Part shown: in pieces, positions 1 through 6,273 of the stretch
How positions within the stretch are numbered: position 1 is the first letter of the stretch
Layout: each line of letters starts with the position of its first letter
From: Oscillibacter sp.
GTDB lineage: Bacteria; Bacillota; Clostridia; Oscillospirales; Oscillospiraceae
Assembly (NCBI GenBank): GCA_017380995.1
Contig: JAFOCY010000041.1
Span: forward strand, 1-13,969
DNA length: 13,969 nt
Direction: 5' to 3'
Notes under the pieces: model-generated
The model's database searches: none
What the model saw: only the letters and a program-made list of their open reading frames with translations
What the model was told of the DNA's origin: nothing
Position numbers and translations under genes: made by a program

Positions 1-402
<402 letters not shown>

Positions 403-403
403 A

Positions 404-1474
404 TCACTCCGCCTCCTTTCCGCGCATGTTGTGGGTCCTGAACTGGTTGAAGACCTGCTTGAGCTTGGGGTTATTGGTAAAGAGCATCACCAGGATCAGC
501 ACGATGGCATAGACCAGCATCCGGTAGTCGGCAAACTGGCGCAGGGCCTCGGGCAGGATGGTGAGGGCGGTGGCCGCCACGATGGAGCCCAGCATATTGC
601 CAAGGCCGCCCAGCACCACGAACACCAGGATCAGGATGGAGGTGTTGAAGTCGAACTTGTTGGCAACGATGGTGGAATAGTTCATGGCGAAGAGGGCGCC
701 TGCGGCGCCGGCCAGGGCGGCAGAGGTGACAAAGGCCGTCATCTTGTACTTGGTGACATTGAGGCCCACGCTCTCCGCGGCGATGCGGTTATCACGGATG
801 GCCATGATGGCACGGCCGGCACGGGAATTGACCAGGTTGAATACCACCACCAGCGTCACCATCACCAGCAGGAAGCCTGCGGTAAAGGTGGAGATCTTCT
901 GGATGCCGCCGATGCCCATGGGGCCGCCGATGATGAGCTTGCCGCCCTCACGGAGCTGGGTCTTATCGGAGAGCATGCTCATGTGCAGTCCCTTGTCGTC
1001 CACGCCCACGTAGAGGTTATTGAAGATGCTCTTGATGATCTCGCCGAAGGCCAGCGTCACGATGGCCAGATAGTCACCCTTGAGGCGCAGAACGGGGATG
1101 CCGATGAGGAAGCCCGCAAAGGCCGCGAAGATGGCGCCCACCACCAGGCCGATCAAAAGGCGCAGGGCATTGGAGGACACCACATCCTGCAGGGCAACCG
1201 CCGCGGTCACGCCGGTGAAGGCGCCCACGGACATAAAGCCCGCGTGGCCTAAGGAAAGCTCGCCCAGGATGCCAACCGTCAGGTTCAGGGAGACCGCCAT
1301 CACGATATAGGCGCAGATGGGGATGAGCATACCCTTGAGGGAGGAGGTGATGGAGCCGGAGGAGATCAGGCCCTGCATCATGAGGTAAATCAGGATCACC
1401 ACGCCGTAGGTGAAGAAGCACATATAGCTGGTCTTCTGGGCGGCGGTGAGATTTCGGTTCAGTTTTCTTGCCAT
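404..1474 (-). CDS. livM: Branched-chain amino-acid ABC transporter permease LivM
   Basis: A 356-residue inner-membrane permease of the BPD_transp_2 (LivM) family. Recognisable segments are LNLTVGILGELSLGHAGF (63-80), RLKGDYLAIVTLAFGEIIK (130-148), the cytoplasmic loop RAIMAIRDNRIAAESVG (221-237) that should contact the ATPases, and GGLGNMLGS (289-297). Hydrophobic stretches alternate along the whole length, giving roughly eight to ten membrane helices. I start it at the ATG at 1474 because GAGGTGA lies just upstream there. An in-frame ATG at 1513 would overlap the end of livH and adds a charged, unconserved tail. It is separated from livH by 10 bp and ends one base before livG, so the permeases and ATPase are co-translated. 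It should pair with LivH to form the membrane pore of the transporter. Confidence 0.94.
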   Translation of the reverse strand: MARKLNRNLTAAQKTSYMCFFTYGVVILIYLMMQGLISSGSITSSLKGMLIPICAYIVMAVSLNLTVGILGELSLGHAGFMSVGAFTGVTAAVALQDVVSSNALRLLIGLVVGAIFAAFAGFLIGIPVLRLKGDYLAIVTLAFGEIIKSIFNNLYVGVDDKGLHMSMLSDKTQLREGGKLIIGGPMGIGGIQKISTFTAGFLLVMVTLVVVFNLVNSRAGRAIMAIRDNRIAAESVGLNVTKYKMTAFVTSAALAGAAGALFAMNYSTIVANKFDFNTSILILVFVVLGGLGNMLGSIVAATALTILPEALRQFADYRMLVYAIVLILVMLFTNNPKLKQVFNQFRTHNMRGKEAE

Positions 1475-1484
1475 AGCTGTCACC

Positions 1485-2375
1485 TCACACTTTCTCTCGG
1501 ACCTGCTTGCCAAGGAGGCCCGCAGGCTTCACCAACAGCACGATGATGAGCACGCCGAACACCACCGCATCGGAAAGCTGGGTGGAGATATAGGCCTTGG
1601 CAAAGATCTCGATGACACCCAGCAGCAGGCCGCCGAGAAGTGCGCCGGGGATGGAGCCGATGCCGCCAAAGACTGCCGCGGTAAAGGCCTTGATGCCGGG
1701 CATGGAGCCGGTGGTAGGCACCAGGGTGGGGTAAGCGGAGCACAGCAGCACACCGGCGATGGCGGCAAGGCCGGAGCCGATGGCAAAGGTCATGGAGATG
1801 GTAGCATTGACGTTGATTCCCATGAGCTGGGCGGCGCCCTTATCCTCAGAGCAGGCGCGCATGGCCTTGCCCATCTTGGTCTTGCCGGTGAACCAGGTCA
1901 GTGCCAGCATGATGATGACGCAGGCGGCGATGGTGACCATAGTCACATAGGAAATGTTGAGCTGGCCGTCAAAGAGCTTCACGCCGGTCTGGTCCGCCAC
2001 CTTGAAGAAGTTGGGGAACACCTTGGGGCTGGAGGTCCACAGGAGCTGGGCGCCGTTTTGCAGCAGGTAGCTCACGCCGATGGCGGTGATGAGGACGGCC
2101 AGAGAGGGGGCCTGGCGCAAGGGCTTATAGGCCAGGCGCTCAATGACGATGCCCAGCATCGTGCAAACGAACATGGCCAAAAGCACGCCCAGCGCGGGGG
2201 GCAGGTCATAGCGGGCCACAGCGAAGAAACACACATAGGCGCCCACCATGATAACGTCGCCATGAGCGAAGTTCAGCATCTTGGCGATGCCGTAAACCAT
2301 GGTGTAGCCCAGAGCGATGATGGCGTAAATGCTGCCCAGACTGATTCCGCTGATCAGGAAGTTCAGAAAGGTCAT
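1485..2375 (-). CDS. livH: Branched-chain amino-acid ABC transporter permease LivH
   Basis: A 296-residue membrane permease of the LivH branch. The diagnostic segment GYTMVYGIAKMLNFAHGD is at residues 23-40, the coupling loop MRACSEDKGAAQLMGINVN at 172-190, and GGIGSIPGA at 237-245. A GTG at 2384 opens the frame three codons earlier, but that GTG overlaps the Shine-Dalgarno AGGAG (2384-2388). The ATG at 2375 has an 8-base spacing from the same AGGAG and is therefore the better start. The gene follows livJ after a 182-base gap that holds a large stem-loop and no obvious promoter. It likely forms a heterodimeric pore with LivM. Confidence 0.94.
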   Translation of the reverse strand: MTFLNFLISGISLGSIYAIIALGYTMVYGIAKMLNFAHGDVIMVGAYVCFFAVARYDLPPALGVLLAMFVCTMLGIVIERLAYKPLRQAPSLAVLITAIGVSYLLQNGAQLLWTSSPKVFPNFFKVADQTGVKLFDGQLNISYVTMVTIAACVIIMLALTWFTGKTKMGKAMRACSEDKGAAQLMGINVNATISMTFAIGSGLAAIAGVLLCSAYPTLVPTTGSMPGIKAFTAAVFGGIGSIPGALLGGLLLGVIEIFAKAYISTQLSDAVVFGVLIIVLLVKPAGLLGKQVREKV

Positions 2376-2467
2376 GATATCCACTCCTAACAGTTGGTTT
2401 TCTCTCTTCTCGTATCAGTGCGTATCCGAAAAACACCGGGAGGCGGTGGTTTTCCAGGTATCTTTCC

Positions 2468-2528
2468 GATACGCGCTGCGTGCCCCGGCCGGAGGGATGG
2501 ACCCTCCGGCACGGGGACTTGGCGTATC
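2468..2528 (-). other. Large stem-loop between livJ and livH
   Basis: The outer arms GATACGC (2468-2474) and GCGTATC (2522-2528) pair. Inside them CCCC (2483-2486) pairs with GGGG (2513-2516), and CCGGAGGG (2489-2496) pairs perfectly with CCCTCCGG (2502-2509) around a 5-base loop. No run of T follows on the minus strand, so it does not look like a simple intrinsic terminator. Hairpins between a binding-protein gene and its permease genes commonly stabilise the upstream message or reduce read-through, giving more binding protein than permease. That role is inferred here. Confidence 0.6.
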
Positions 2529-2557
2529 ATTTCAAATAGCTGAAACGTTGGGACTTC

Positions 2558-3745
2558 TTAGTCCAGACCCACGTAAGCGCCGTTCTCGATGACCATGCCC
2601 TTGGGGCTCTTGGTCACGGTGCCGTCAGCGGCCCAGGTCATGCCCTCGCCGGTGAGGCCGTTGAAGGTCATGGTGGTGAACTGGGCGATCATCAGCTCGC
2701 ACAGCTCCTCGGCGGTCATGTCGGGGGTAGCGCCGGCGGCCTCGAGAGCCTGCTTGTAAGCGTAGACGCAGTCATAAGCGTCAGCGGCGAACTGGTTGGG
2801 GATCTCGCCGGTCTTGGCCTGGTACTTCTCCACGAAAGACTTGGTGGCAGCGTCCTCGGAGTCAGCGTTGAAGGGGGTCAGCAGGATGACGCCCTCAGCC
2901 AGGGAGGTGTCGAAGCCTTCCAGGGACAGGATGCCGTCCATGCCGTCCACGCCGAACCACTTGGGAGCGTAGCCCATACCGGCGGCCTGGGCGAAGATCA
3001 GGGAAGCGGGGGTGTAGTACATGGGCAGGAACACCAGCTCAGCGCCGTTGGTCTGGGCGTCGGACAGCTGCACGGAGAAGTCGGTGTCGTTGCCGTCGGC
3101 AAAGGTGGTATCGGAGACGACCTCGATGTTCAGCTCAGCGGCCTTGGCAACGAAGGTGTCGTGGATGCCCTTGGAGTAAACGTCGTCGTTCTTCCAGATC
3201 ACGGCGACCTTGGTGGCCAGAGCCTTGTCAGCCATGTACTGAGCGGAAGCGGAGCCCTGGTTGGGGTCCATGAAGCACATCTGGAAGACGTTGTCCTTGC
3301 CCTCGACGGTAGCGGTGGAGGAAGCGGAGGGAGTCAGGCCGAAGATGCGGTCGGCGTAGTTCTCAGCAGAGGTAGCCTCGGCGGGCTTGGAGGTAACAGA
3401 GCTCAGGGAGATCTGCATGCCCCAGTCCTTCAGGGCGTTGTAGGCGTTGACGGCCTTCTCGGCGTCGTGGGTGTCGTCTTCCATCTTCAGCTCGAACTGG
3501 ATGCCGCCCATGGCGTTGATCTCCTCAACGGCGATCTCGGCGCCATACTTGACAGCGTTGCCGTAAATGGCTGCGCCGCCGGTCAGGGGGCCGGTGCCGC
3601 CCAGGCGGAAAGCGGTGCCTTCAGCGGGAGCGGAGGCGGCGGGGGCAGAGGCTGCGGGAGCGGAGGGGGCTTCTTCCTTGGCTCCGCAGGCGGCCAGGGA
3701 CATGGTCATGACGGCTGCCATGACGAGTGCAAACAACTTCTTCAT
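2558..3745 (-). CDS. livJ: Branched-chain amino-acid ABC transporter substrate-binding lipoprotein LivJ
   Basis: A 395-residue periplasmic-binding-protein-like lipoprotein (Peripla_BP_6, leucine/isoleucine/valine-binding family). It begins with a basic start MKK, a hydrophobic stretch and a lipobox LAAC, so Cys20 should be the lipidated, membrane-anchored residue. A low-complexity Ser/Ala/Pro tether with near-repeats of SAPAA covers about residues 28-42. The binding domain starts around residue 46, and the motif GPLTGGAAIYGN (52-63) is typical of the ligand pocket rim. AAAGGAG precedes the ATG by seven bases. It is the first gene of the transporter operon. Only about 40 bases separate its start from the terminator of the upstream gene. 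A TATATA at 3783-3788 on the minus strand could be a -10 box, but it lacks a good -35. The exact amino-acid specificity cannot be read from sequence alone. Confidence 0.94.
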   Translation of the reverse strand: MKKLFALVMAAVMTMSLAACGAKEEAPSAPAASAPAASAPAEGTAFRLGGTGPLTGGAAIYGNAVKYGAEIAVEEINAMGGIQFELKMEDDTHDAEKAVNAYNALKDWGMQISLSSVTSKPAEATSAENYADRIFGLTPSASSTATVEGKDNVFQMCFMDPNQGSASAQYMADKALATKVAVIWKNDDVYSKGIHDTFVAKAAELNIEVVSDTTFADGNDTDFSVQLSDAQTNGAELVFLPMYYTPASLIFAQAAGMGYAPKWFGVDGMDGILSLEGFDTSLAEGVILLTPFNADSEDAATKSFVEKYQAKTGEIPNQFAADAYDCVYAYKQALEAAGATPDMTAEELCELMIAQFTTMTFNGLTGEGMTWAADGTVTKSPKGMVIENGAYVGLD

Positions 3746-3785
3746 AATCTTTTCTCCTTTAACATAAAAGTGTTTACAAATTTAT

Positions 3786-3823
3786 ATACAAAAATGCGGC
3801 CCCGCCTGAACGGAGCCGCATTT
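3786..3823 (-). terminator. Intrinsic terminator after the 91-residue membrane protein gene
   Basis: AAATGCGGC (3792-3800) and GCCGCATTT (3815-3823) form a 9-bp stem. On the minus strand the stem runs into TTTTTGTATA, a short uridine tract. It separates the small membrane protein gene from livJ. Read-through could still feed livJ. Confidence 0.75.
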
Positions 3824-3837
3824 CTGTTTCTTGGATG

Positions 3838-4113
3838 TTACAGAACTGCTTTTTCGCGCGTCTCAGGCGTATATAGATACCCGCTTACCAGAACTACCAG
3901 TACCAGAACCAACAGGGCTACGCGGATCATGCCCAGCAGGCTGATCCCGATCATGCAAATGATGGAAATGCAAATAATAATGGACGCCAGAATACCGGCG
4001 TCCATGAGCATGGTAATGGAATTGGCAGAAGACATGGCGCAGGAGCTATTAGCCTGTGCAGACTGCGCAGACATCTCAGACATATGACGCTTGGTGTTCA
4101 TAGCAGTAGTCAT
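3838..4113 (-). CDS. Two-helix small membrane protein of unknown function
   Basis: A 91-residue protein that I do not recognise. Residues 1-36 are polar and rich in Ser, Ala, Met and Gln. Two hydrophobic segments follow, roughly residues 38-61 and 64-81, joined by a very short turn (GMIRVA). The tail is short and charged (TPETREKAVL). This suggests a helical hairpin in the membrane. The ATG at 4113 has AGAGGAG nine bases upstream. An earlier in-frame ATG at 4179 is rejected because it lies in the -35 region of the promoter. A near-consensus promoter 30 bases upstream and a terminator just downstream make it a single-gene unit, which is the main evidence that it is real. Function cannot be assigned. 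Confidence 0.68.
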   Translation of the reverse strand: MTTAMNTKRHMSEMSAQSAQANSSCAMSSANSITMLMDAGILASIIICISIICMIGISLLGMIRVALLVLVLVVLVSGYLYTPETREKAVL

Positions 4114-4150
4114 CGTTGTTGGCTCCTCTCTGTCTTTCTGGCTTGGTAGT

Positions 4151-4179
4151 ATTTTAGCGTAGCAAAGCAGAAAAGTCAA
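4151..4179 (-). promoter_or_regulatory. Sigma-70-type promoter of the small membrane protein gene
   Basis: On the minus strand, TTGACT (4174-4179) is followed by a 17-base spacer and TAAAAT (4151-4156). This differs from consensus at one position in each box. Transcription should start near 4144, leaving a leader of about 30 bases before the ATG at 4113. Confidence 0.78.
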
Positions 4180-4302
4180 TCGTTTTCCCTAGGCCGCTTT
4201 ACCACAAAACGCAAGAGGCACTCCCCTGTTTCTATGTGGATATTGCACAAATTCACGCAAATCTGTACCCAATATAACCCAGTATTCCCCTTTACATTCT
4301 CC

Positions 4303-4331
4303 TTTACTTTCGACCCGTTTCGTCATACAAT
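4303..4331 (+). promoter_or_regulatory. Probable promoter of the DUF6472-like / Nudix unit
   Basis: TTTACT (4303-4308), a 17-base spacer and TACAAT (4326-4331) lie 35 bases upstream of the ATG at 4366. The -10 is good and the -35 is weaker. The region between this promoter and the divergent one at 4151-4179 contains no other feature I can support. Confidence 0.6.
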
Positions 4332-4365
4332 ATACCCAAAAGCATCCATGAGAGGAGCAAGCGCC

Positions 4366-4539
4366 ATGGCATCCAACTGTGAAGAATGTCTGCACTATGA
4401 CTATGATGAGGAAACAGAGAGCTATTTTTGCACCATGGACCTGGACGAAGATGAAATGGAGCGGTTCCTCCGCAGTGATTTTCGCGCCTGTCCCTTTTAC
4501 CGCCGGGGCGATGACTACGCCACCGCCCGCCGCCAGTGA
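4366..4539 (+). CDS. Four-cysteine mini-protein, DUF6472-like
   Basis: A 57-residue acidic protein with cysteines at 5, 8, 22 and 42 in the pattern NCEEC, FC and ACPFY. Such spacing could hold a zinc ion or a small metal site. From memory, the pattern with LDEDEMERFL in the middle and CPFYRRGD near the end matches the small clostridial family DUF6472, whose function is unknown. The start at 4366 is chosen because GAGGAG lies eight bases upstream. A longer in-frame extension back to 4234 covers the promoter and is not credible. The gene is 17 bases from the Nudix hydrolase and is probably co-transcribed with it. Family assignment is by recall and moderately sure; function is unknown. Confidence 0.8.
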   Translation: MASNCEECLHYDYDEETESYFCTMDLDEDEMERFLRSDFRACPFYRRGDDYATARRQ

Positions 4540-4556
4540 GGAAGGAGGTCTTTACA

Positions 4557-5075
4557 ATGGAATTGGTTGACCTCTACGATGAGGAGCGCCGCCCTTTAGG
4601 CCGCACCGCCCCCCGCTTTTCCAAGCGGGAAAAAGGCGAGTGGCGCCTGATTGCCCATCTTTGCATTTTTGATTCCCGGGGCCGCCTCCTGCTGCAAAAG
4701 CGCAGCGTGGGCAAGCGGGTCTGGCCGGGAAAGTGGGATGTCTCCGCCGCCGGTGGCGTGTCCGCCGGGGAAACCACCCGGGAGGCCGCCGCACGGGAGC
4801 TGGAGGAAGAGCTGGGCCTTTCCGCCCAGGCTCCCCATCTGCGCAGCGTCTGCACCGTCACCTTCAACCACGCCTTTGACGACTATTTCATCCTCAAGCG
4901 GGATGTAGACCTGAGAAATCTCCGCCTGCAGGAAGAGGAAGTCTCCGCTGTCCGCTGGGCCACCCGCCAGCAGGTGCTGGATCTGATCCGCAAAGACGAG
5001 TTTGTGCCCTATTCGGAAAATTTCCTGGGCTATCTTTTTGATATGGCCCGGAATATGGACTTCCAGAATAAATGA
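4557..5075 (+). CDS. Nudix hydrolase, IDI/YfcD-like
   Basis: A 172-residue Nudix protein. The complete Nudix box (G-x5-E-x7-REL-x-EE-x-GL) spans residues 66-88, with the metal-binding REL and EE at 80-85. The start MELVDLYDEERRPLGRT and the WPGKWDVSAAGG segment before the box resemble the isopentenyl-diphosphate-isomerase-like / YfcD branch. These are cytosolic enzymes acting on diphosphate-linked substrates, many still unassigned. It is not a true IDI by any motif I can confirm. GGAGG lies eight bases before the ATG at 4557; an upstream GTG at 4536 would overlap the previous gene's stop and this ribosome-binding site. It is the second gene of a two-gene unit. No convincing terminator follows it. 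Confidence 0.88.
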   Translation: MELVDLYDEERRPLGRTAPRFSKREKGEWRLIAHLCIFDSRGRLLLQKRSVGKRVWPGKWDVSAAGGVSAGETTREAAARELEEELGLSAQAPHLRSVCTVTFNHAFDDYFILKRDVDLRNLRLQEEEVSAVRWATRQQVLDLIRKDEFVPYSENFLGYLFDMARNMDFQNK

Positions 5076-5094
5076 CAAAATTCTCCCTCCGCCC

Positions 5095-5124
5095 TTGACG
5101 AAGAGGGCGCGGACCTGCTATGAT
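5095..5124 (+). promoter_or_regulatory. Promoter of the zinc-ribbon/BIG2 gene
   Basis: TTGACG (5095-5100), an 18-base spacer and TATGAT (5119-5124). The bases just before the -10 read TGC, so it is also an extended -10 promoter. It lies 46 bases upstream of the ATG at 5171. Confidence 0.75.
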
Positions 5125-5170
5125 ATTTTTGTGATTATGTAAATTACTTTAGAACAAGGAGGCTCAGCCT

Positions 5171-6106
5171 ATGGCATCCCAGTCCCTGAAGCGCTGCCCC
5201 GACTGTGGGGAAGCCTATGCCCCCTCTTATAAACGCTGCCCCTTTTGTGAAGAGGAAGCCGCCTTCCTGGAAGGCGACTATATCCGCCGCTCCAGCAAGC
5301 GCCGGGGCGGGAAGCGCCACTCCTCTTCCTTCTCTTTGGTGACGCCCACCCTCATCATTCTCATCATCCTGATGGCGGCCCTTCTGGTGTATCTCCTCTT
5401 CGGGGACCAGATCAAGGACAAGCTCCGGGGCGAGGACATTCCGGACACGCCTCCCGTCTCCTCCGAGATCATTGATCCCGCCGCATCCTCGGACCCCATC
5501 CAGCCTGTAGAGCCTGATGTGTCCACCCCCGCCGATCCCGACACCTCCACCCCCGGCACCATGCCGGAGGATCCGGAAATCACCGAACCCATCGCCGTAC
5601 CCTATGACACCGTTTACGCCCTGCCCACGGGACTGACCCTCAACAAGTCCGACTTCACCCTCCCTGTGGGCGATCCGGACGTACAGCTCAGCGTTACCGG
5701 CGGCTCCGGCACCTACACCTGGGTCAGCCAGGACAGCGCCATCGCCACCGTGGACGCAAAGGGCAAGGTCAAGGCCATTGCGGGCGGCACCGTGAACATC
5801 CTGGTCTCTGACGGCAGCCGCAAGGGCGTTTGCATCGTCCGTGTAAAGGGCGGCTCCGCTCCTTCCTCCTCCGGCGGCGGAACTTCCACCCTGGCGCTGA
5901 ACAAGACCGACTACACCACCAAGGTGGGTGAGATGGATGTGCTGCTGACCCTGGGCGTCACCAACGGCGTCACCTGGGAGACCTCCAACGCCTCCGTTGC
6001 CACGGTGAAGAAGGGCCTGGTCCACGCTGTCGGCCAGGGCAACTGCACCATCACCGCCACCTATGACGGAAAGAGTTACGAGTGCATCGTCCGTGTAAAG
6101 GGCTAA
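5171..6106 (+). CDS. Membrane-anchored protein: zinc ribbon, one TM helix, two BIG2 Ig-like domains
   Basis: A 311-residue protein with four clear parts. A zinc ribbon uses Cys9-x2-Cys12 and Cys23-x2-Cys26. A basic stretch (39-50) is followed by a single membrane helix at about 56-77. A Pro/Asp/Ser/Thr-rich stalk spans about 91-145. Two bacterial Ig-like group 2 domains follow at about 154-229 and 240-311, joined by a Ser/Gly linker. Each domain has the usual Leu-Asn-Lys start and the ATV and VRVKG strands. The positive-inside rule puts the zinc ribbon in the cytoplasm and the Ig domains outside the cell. A role in cell-surface adhesion or envelope sensing is possible but not shown. AAGGAGG lies eight bases before the ATG. 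The gene has its own promoter and terminator, so it stands alone. Confidence 0.85.
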   Translation: MASQSLKRCPDCGEAYAPSYKRCPFCEEEAAFLEGDYIRRSSKRRGGKRHSSSFSLVTPTLIILIILMAALLVYLLFGDQIKDKLRGEDIPDTPPVSSEIIDPAASSDPIQPVEPDVSTPADPDTSTPGTMPEDPEITEPIAVPYDTVYALPTGLTLNKSDFTLPVGDPDVQLSVTGGSGTYTWVSQDSAIATVDAKGKVKAIAGGTVNILVSDGSRKGVCIVRVKGGSAPSSSGGGTSTLALNKTDYTTKVGEMDVLLTLGVTNGVTWETSNASVATVKKGLVHAVGQGNCTITATYDGKSYECIVRVKG

Positions 6107-6116
6107 CATACATATG

Positions 6117-6147
6117 AAAAGACCGTGCCGCCGGCACGGTCTTTTTT
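6117..6147 (+). terminator. Strong bidirectional intrinsic terminator
   Basis: AAAAGACCGTGCC (6117-6129) and GGCACGGTCTTTT (6133-6145) form a perfect 13-bp stem with a 3-base loop and two more T after it. The A-run on the left means it can also stop minus-strand transcription coming from the ABC exporter operon. Confidence 0.92.
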
Positions 6148-6154
6148 ATGATCG

Positions 6155-6273
6155 TTTTGGCGGCGGCATGTACGTCGCCAAAAACACCTCTCGCTCTGCA
6201 AACGTGCGAGCGCAGCGAGTGCGCTGCAGCAGAGCGTGTGGGGGATCTAAAGGGGAAGCCCGCTCCCCCTTTA
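6155..6273. repeat. Palindrome-rich intergenic spacer
   Basis: Three hairpins follow one another. TTTTGGCGGC (6155-6164) pairs with GTCGCCAAAA (6174-6183) with one G-U pair. CGCTCTGC (6192-6199) pairs with GCAGAGCG (6229-6236) and encloses GCAGCG/CGCTGC (6212-6217 with 6222-6227). TAAAGGGGAAGC (6248-6259) pairs with GCTCCCCCTTTA (6261-6272) with one mismatch, overlapping the stop codon of the exporter gene. No convincing gene lies here. It may be a dispersed REP-like element or a compound terminator; that is inference. Confidence 0.5.

Noticed and set aside
1475..1513. Longer livM start at 1513
   Set aside because: It overlaps livH and has no ribosome-binding site; the ATG at 1474 has one.
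3759..3790. A livJ promoter with TATGTT as -10
   Set aside because: The start of transcription would fall inside the ribosome-binding site, and the -35 spacing is 19 bases.
4189..4395. Minus-strand 68-codon frame
   Set aside because: It covers the plus-strand promoter and the first codons of the four-cysteine gene and lacks a start signal.
5089..5108. CGCCCT/AGGGCG hairpin after the Nudix gene as a terminator
   Set aside because: The stem is 6 bp with an 8-base loop, has no T-run after it and overlaps the -35 of the next promoter.
5144..6109. Minus-strand frame of 321 codons over the BIG2 gene
   Set aside because: Gly-rich shadow; the plus strand has promoter, ribosome-binding site, domains and terminator.
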